Below the pieces are notes generated by a model, which saw only the letters and a list, made by a program, of their open reading frames with translations, was not told the origin of the DNA and did no database searches. A program made the position numbers and the translations under genes. Positions 6,956 through 10,684 of a stretch of 10,684 nt of DNA are shown one piece after another. The stretch is from Pleurotus ostreatus/Saccharomyces cerevisiae fusant (Eukaryota; Opisthokonta): positions 1-10,684 of the forward strand of contig JAMQCK010001218.1 in NCBI GenBank assembly GCA_024196135.1, written 5' to 3'. Each line of letters starts with the position of its first letter. The stretch's first letter is position 1.

Positions 6956-8744
6956 ATGTCATACACGCCCATCTCACATTCGTCGACCATGTCCTCGTCG
7001 ACACTCTACACCACACCAGATCCCAAGGACGTGTCGCCACCAGCCGTGGCCAACCTACAGCCACATGTCTTCGCGCTCCCGCGGCGGCGTCGGCAGGTGT
7101 TCAACCTATCGAGCTCGGGTTCCGAATCGTCCAGGGCATCTGGTCCCTCCTCGCACTCTTCGCGTCCCTTGACGAAGGACGCCAACGACGCAGGCCACAC
7201 GCCTATCCTCGTTCACCGCGTCCCACAGCCTACGCAGCGCGTCCCGCAGCAATCTACGCGCGGCTATCTTCAGCCGCACGTTAGTCATCTCCCTAGACGT
7301 CCTCGACGCGTCGCCAGGGCCGCCAGCACCGTGTCGTCTTCGTCGTCGTCCTGTGCACCGCCTCCCGAACAGTTGCAGCCACCGGCGAGCCTCACTACGC
7401 CCCAGAAGCCCAAGGATAAGGCTGCCTTGCAATGCATCCACACACCGCAGCTGCACGCCCATCAGGGAGACCAAGTCTACGTCGCGTTCTGTGGTGATGG
7501 TGCAGAGGAGGTCATACTGGCCGATTGGGATCGCATCCTGCACATCCATGTCGCAGACGGCGCGAACGTCACCGAGAGTCACGAGCAGCCTCCCAAATCC
7601 AAGGTCCTGAGCATCTCTCCGACATCTTGCAACGATGATGGCGTTCCCAATCTCTCGTGCGAGCAGATCATCGAGGCCTGCGCATTCCTGACCGGTGTGT
7701 CATCTGTCTTATCTGTATACTCATTGTATTGACCCTCACTTAGGTTCAGACGATAGAGACAACGACGCACGACGGCGTAAACTCCTCGTCACAGCGCCTG
7801 ACGCTGCTCATGCGGTCGATGCGATGGCAGTAGCAGTCGCTGTGCGATTTCTGGACTTCGTTGGCGCACGCACGCCTCCCAAAGACTCGGAAGGCGAGAC
7901 GGAGACACCTCGAGAGCATCGACGCGAACCCGCTACGCATACGTCATCGGACCGGTCCCCATCACCTACCCCACCGACACAGCGCCCGACGCCCTCTTTC
8001 CCTCTCTCGACTGCCCCCTCGCCTTTCCAGCGCCACGACAAGTCACCCCAAGCAGAGCTAGACCTCAACATAGAAGACCACCATTCTCCTATCCATGCCA
8101 TCGTTCTCGCCATGCAAGACCTTCCGCCCTTCGCTCTCCCCGAGGACGACGATGCGGACGACAACTATTTTGCGCAGTCCCCTACGCCAGCCCCTGGCAT
8201 GGCCTCAATGCGTGCGCATGCGAACGCGCAGCGGGGACGGCCGAAAGGACCTGTCTCCCTCAACCGGAGTATCAGCCAGGTCGCCGGCGTACCGGGCGTC
8301 GAAGTGCCAGATACGCAGCAGCGCGTCGAGTTCGTGCACCAGGACGCGGGCAAGGGCGTCGAGCCTGCGAAGAACCTGGGTCTCGGGCTTGGGGTGGAGA
8401 TCAACATGAACAGGAGCAGGATCGTCTCGGCTGGCGAGTCGGAGCGGATCGCGCATTTGAAGGCTGTCGCGGAGGAGAGCGCGCTGAACGATGTCGCGTC
8501 CGAGAGCGAGGGTAGCTCCGCGCGAGCCGTGGCCGTTGACGGCGGTCAGAGCTCGGGCGCGTCTTCAGAGTCTTCCGCGCCAGCCGCCGCGCCCCCTGCG
8601 CTATCCGTGCAGGAAGTCGGCACGCCCTCGCGCGACAGCGCCTCTTTCGCAAGCATGACGCTCAAGGATCAGTGGCGCGGCGTGTTATCAAAGGAGGGCA
8701 TGGACTACGTTTGGGCCTGCGTATCATCCGCGCACGTCGTATAG
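6956..8744 (+). CDS. Ser/Pro-rich protein with a degenerate dual-specificity-phosphatase-like segment
   Basis: Two exons, 6956-7694 and 7744-8744 (TAG), separated by a 49-nt intron (donor GTGTGT, acceptor CTTAG) that restores ...CAFLTG-SDDRDND. This gives 579 residues. The first in-frame ATG (6956) has a poor context; the next, at 6989, lies in ACCATG and may be the real start (568 residues). The N-terminal part is Ser/Arg/Pro-rich and has a 16-residue motif twice, LQPHVFALPRRRRQVF and LQPHVSHLPRRPRRVA. Residues about 168-285 look folded: VYVAFCGDG, DWDRILHIHVADG, CEQIIEACAFL, then KLLVTAPDAAHAVDA followed by a hydrophobic helix. The order resembles a dual-specificity phosphatase, but the loop equivalent to HCx5R reads T-A-x5-A, so it should be inactive. 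The remaining ~290 residues are disordered and acidic/Ser-rich, ending GMDYVWACVSSAHVV. The gene model is good; the fold assignment is tentative and rests on pattern only. Confidence 0.82.
7055..7315 (+). repeat. Two copies of a 16-residue LQPHV..LPRR motif inside the coding sequence
   Basis: Copy one is encoded at 7055-7102 and copy two at 7268-7315, 213 nt apart in the same frame. LQPHV, LPRR and following Arg/Val positions are identical, and each copy is followed by a Ser-rich tract. Codon use differs between the copies (CTACAGCCACATGTC against CTTCAGCCGCACGTT), so the duplication is old and the peptide appears to be retained by selection. Confidence 0.7.
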
Positions 8745-9069
8745 ATGCGCTCATCGTGTAGATGCCTCCGGTTGTTGTATTGCTACTATAGATCGCGCAC
8801 CATCTTGTACACACATTTGAACTAGATGTATAACATACAGAGACAGCAGAAGTACATAAATAAACACCCAAGCACATCGTCCATAATCCACAACCCGTCC
8901 TCCGGCGTCAAGCAAATATCAGTAACTATCCGAAGCGTTCGATTCGATGGGTCAGTCAGGTATACGAACACCCGCCCAGCGTAAAGGGTGGTGATACAAC
9001 AGGGGAGCATCCGCAACCAAGAGGGGTGATTATTCCGAATGAAGGTCAACGAAGAAAAAGGTATCAAAA
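8745..9069. other. Tail-to-tail intergenic region with possible poly(A) signal
   Basis: This stretch of 325 bp lies between the stop of the plus-strand gene and the stop of the minus-strand RasGAP gene. It is AT-richer than the genes, as expected for 3' UTRs. AATAAA at 8859-8864 on the plus strand, about 115 nt after the plus-strand stop, is a reasonable poly(A) signal for that transcript. On the minus strand an ATG frame of 90 codons runs from 9094 to 8822, overlapping the RasGAP end in another frame. It is hydrophobic and Cys-rich and I do not count it as a gene. Confidence 0.5.
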
Positions 9070-10684
9070 TTAGAGGCGTAAAATACCCCGCCATAGGCCC
9101 CTCCTTGGCTTCAGCTCATCCGCGTAGTCCATTCTGGACGGTGAGCCAGCTCCATCGTGAGATGCCTTGGACGGGATGGAGTCCGTCGAGGTGGCCCGGA
9201 TGTGCGGCGGGCGGCGGTAAGCACTCTCCGCCGTAGGACGTGCATGCACTTCACTGGACGGCGAGTACCTTCGTACGGGCGATGGTGGCAAGGGATCGCA
9301 GAACATTCGTCTTCTGGGGGAGTCCTCGGTATCCGGGGACGACGGAGCAGTCGACGGGCGCTGCATCTTCCGCTGCTTGCTCTTGCTTCTGAGGCTCGCT
9401 GGCGGGCTGTCGTTGGAGGACGAGGTGCTCATGACGGTCGACGCGCTGGGCATCGCGACGTGCGTCCGCACCTGTCCGTGTTGCTCGACGGATACGCGGC
9501 TGACCAGCTGACTGACACGCTGCAAAGCGGTCTCCTCCACTTGCAAGCAGCACGCGCAGAGTTCGTCCATCGGCGCACGTCCCTCGTCCTTGCCATGTGC
9601 AGCAGCTTCGCGAAACTCGCGTGAGTGGCGGACGACGGAAGAGGCGATGATGGCGAGATGACGAGGGATGTCGAGGAGGTGCGGTAGGATAGGAATGGCT
9701 TCGCGCTGCAGGACCGACATATGAGCACCACGGGTACGCAGGCAATGCATGATGTTCAGCCTGGCATGGCGCTCCGGCGAGGACGTTGAGGGACCGTAGG
9801 ACTCGTCCGGTGCGGCGGAAACAACGAGGAGGTAATCGATCATGGCAGGCCGACTGTCTGACAGGAAGTCCTTCACGCCGCGCATGAACTCTTCCTTCTG
9901 CACCGTCTGTCGAAAGCAGGATTAGTTATTTGCGCCACCTTGCCACTGAAGCCATACCGCGTTGAGGTTTGCCAAGCTCTGGATAACCTTTGCGATTAAC
10001 GTCAGACTCCTCTGTACAGGAGGGGGAGGTAGCCCTTCAGAGCATGAGCGCTATGTAGACCTGAAAAGCGACTGATCATACCGGCGTAAAGACCGAACAG
10101 ATGTGGGTGAAGTATAGCAGGGACGATGAACCGCAAGAAGCAGAAGGCCGAGACGCTTTGCCAAGGTAGTTCTCGGTTCTGCTCGCTTTGGCTGGCGTTG
10201 ACGCGATATCGCTGGTCCACAAGCTTTCGGATGGTCTCAAAAAGTCTGCGCATCTCTCTATTCAAGTAAGCGATGGATGTACGACGCGAGGGTAGAAAGC
10301 TTGACAAACCTGGGACACTCATCTCGAACGGAGTATATTTGGTTCCAGAACTCTTGACACCAGTAGATGAGCGTCTCCACATTCCGCTCGATGTCCTTCG
10401 GACCCTTCCCACTGCGGACGGGGTCGACTTCGATGGCAACTTTCTCAGCGCAAAGCCGGCGCAATGGTGCACCGATACTGGAGTCCAAGAACGCCTTCCC
10501 GTACCACGCCATGCAGAGCTCCATGACCTTCGTGAGTGTGGTGTTGCCACGGAAGAGCGTCGAGTGAGCTATCGAACTCAGTGTAGGTTCGGACGCAGCG
10601 AAAGAAGCAACGTACAGTGTGGTGTTCCGTCGACTGTCCTTGATGCGAGTTCTTGCACCTGCTCCAGAAAGACATCCTTCGCGA
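9070..10684 (-). CDS. RasGAP-domain protein, probably Bud2/CLA2-like (N-terminus outside window)
   Basis: GTPase-activating protein for a Ras-family GTPase. Visible exons, in transcript order, are 10684-10616 (partial), 10568-10310, 10257-10082, 10034-9958 and 9906-9070 (TAA). The introns are 47, 52, 47 and 51 nt. They encode the last 471 residues. The RasGAP domain is clear. STLFRGNTTLTKVMELCM holds the arginine finger (codon 10551-10549, the position of neurofibromin R1276). DPVRSGKGPKDIERN follows. FCFLRFIVPAILHPHLFGL is the FLR signature with the second arginine (codon 10133-10131). SLTLIAKVIQSLANL closes the core. All key residues are present, so it should be active. A tail of about 250 residues follows, part helical and then Ser/Pro/Arg-rich, ending LKPRRGLWRGILRL. 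The PKDIERN and LFGL segments favour a Bud2/CLA2 or RASAL-type GAP over neurofibromin/Ira; subfamily is uncertain because the expected upstream C2 or PH region is not in the window. Confidence 0.93.

Noticed and set aside
7331..7352. Short TCG/TCT trinucleotide run
   Set aside because: It simply encodes six consecutive serines in a Ser-rich protein; too short and imperfect to call a microsatellite.
8401..8652. Minus-strand Arg-rich ORF of 83 codons
   Set aside because: Shadow of the Ser/Ala-rich plus-strand exon; Ser/Ala codons read in reverse give Arg/Ala runs.
8930..8960. GTTCGATTC resembling a tRNA T-arm
   Set aside because: The flanking bases do not form the 5-bp T-stem, and no D-arm, anticodon arm or acceptor stem can be drawn upstream.

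Overview
The window looks like nuclear DNA from a filamentous basidiomycete, probably an Agaricomycete. Genes are packed on both strands and broken by many spliceosomal introns of about 47-63 nt with GTRNGT-like donors. Coding exons are rich in G/C-ending codons. The recognisable proteins are eukaryotic membrane-traffic and small-GTPase regulators. I see no bacterial operon structure, transposon, CRISPR array, tRNA or rRNA.

Layout: (1) 1-168 (+): last 55 codons of an unrecognised Ser/Pro/Arg-rich protein. (2) 445-3741 (+): complete alpha subunit of the AP-2 clathrin adaptor, 11 exons and 929 residues, which I could splice to a continuous frame by hand. (3) 3844-6040 (-): a multi-exon gene for an uncharacterised Ser/Pro-rich protein with a CxxC...CxxC pair, tail-to-tail with AP-2 alpha; one splice junction near 5096-5286 is unresolved. 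(4) 6041-6955: a divergent promoter/5'-UTR region holding an upstream ORF, a perfect 19-bp spaced palindrome, a pyrimidine-rich stretch and a likely 5'-UTR intron. (5) 6956-8744 (+): a two-exon gene for a long, mostly disordered protein that carries a duplicated LQPHV..LPRR motif and a segment resembling a dual-specificity phosphatase whose catalytic loop has lost Cys and Arg. (6) 8745-9069: tail-to-tail intergenic region with a possible poly(A) signal and an overlapping 90-codon hydrophobic ORF of doubtful status. (7) 9070-10684 (-): C-terminal two thirds or so of a RasGAP protein, probably Bud2/CLA2-like, five exons visible, running off the right edge.

The genes do not form a pathway cluster. 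AP-2 alpha acts in clathrin endocytosis at the plasma membrane and the RasGAP switches off a Ras-family GTPase; the neighbours are uncharacterised. The observations most worth following up are the CxxC protein with its unresolved junction, the candidate pseudophosphatase, and several introns whose retention would give defined alternative products.
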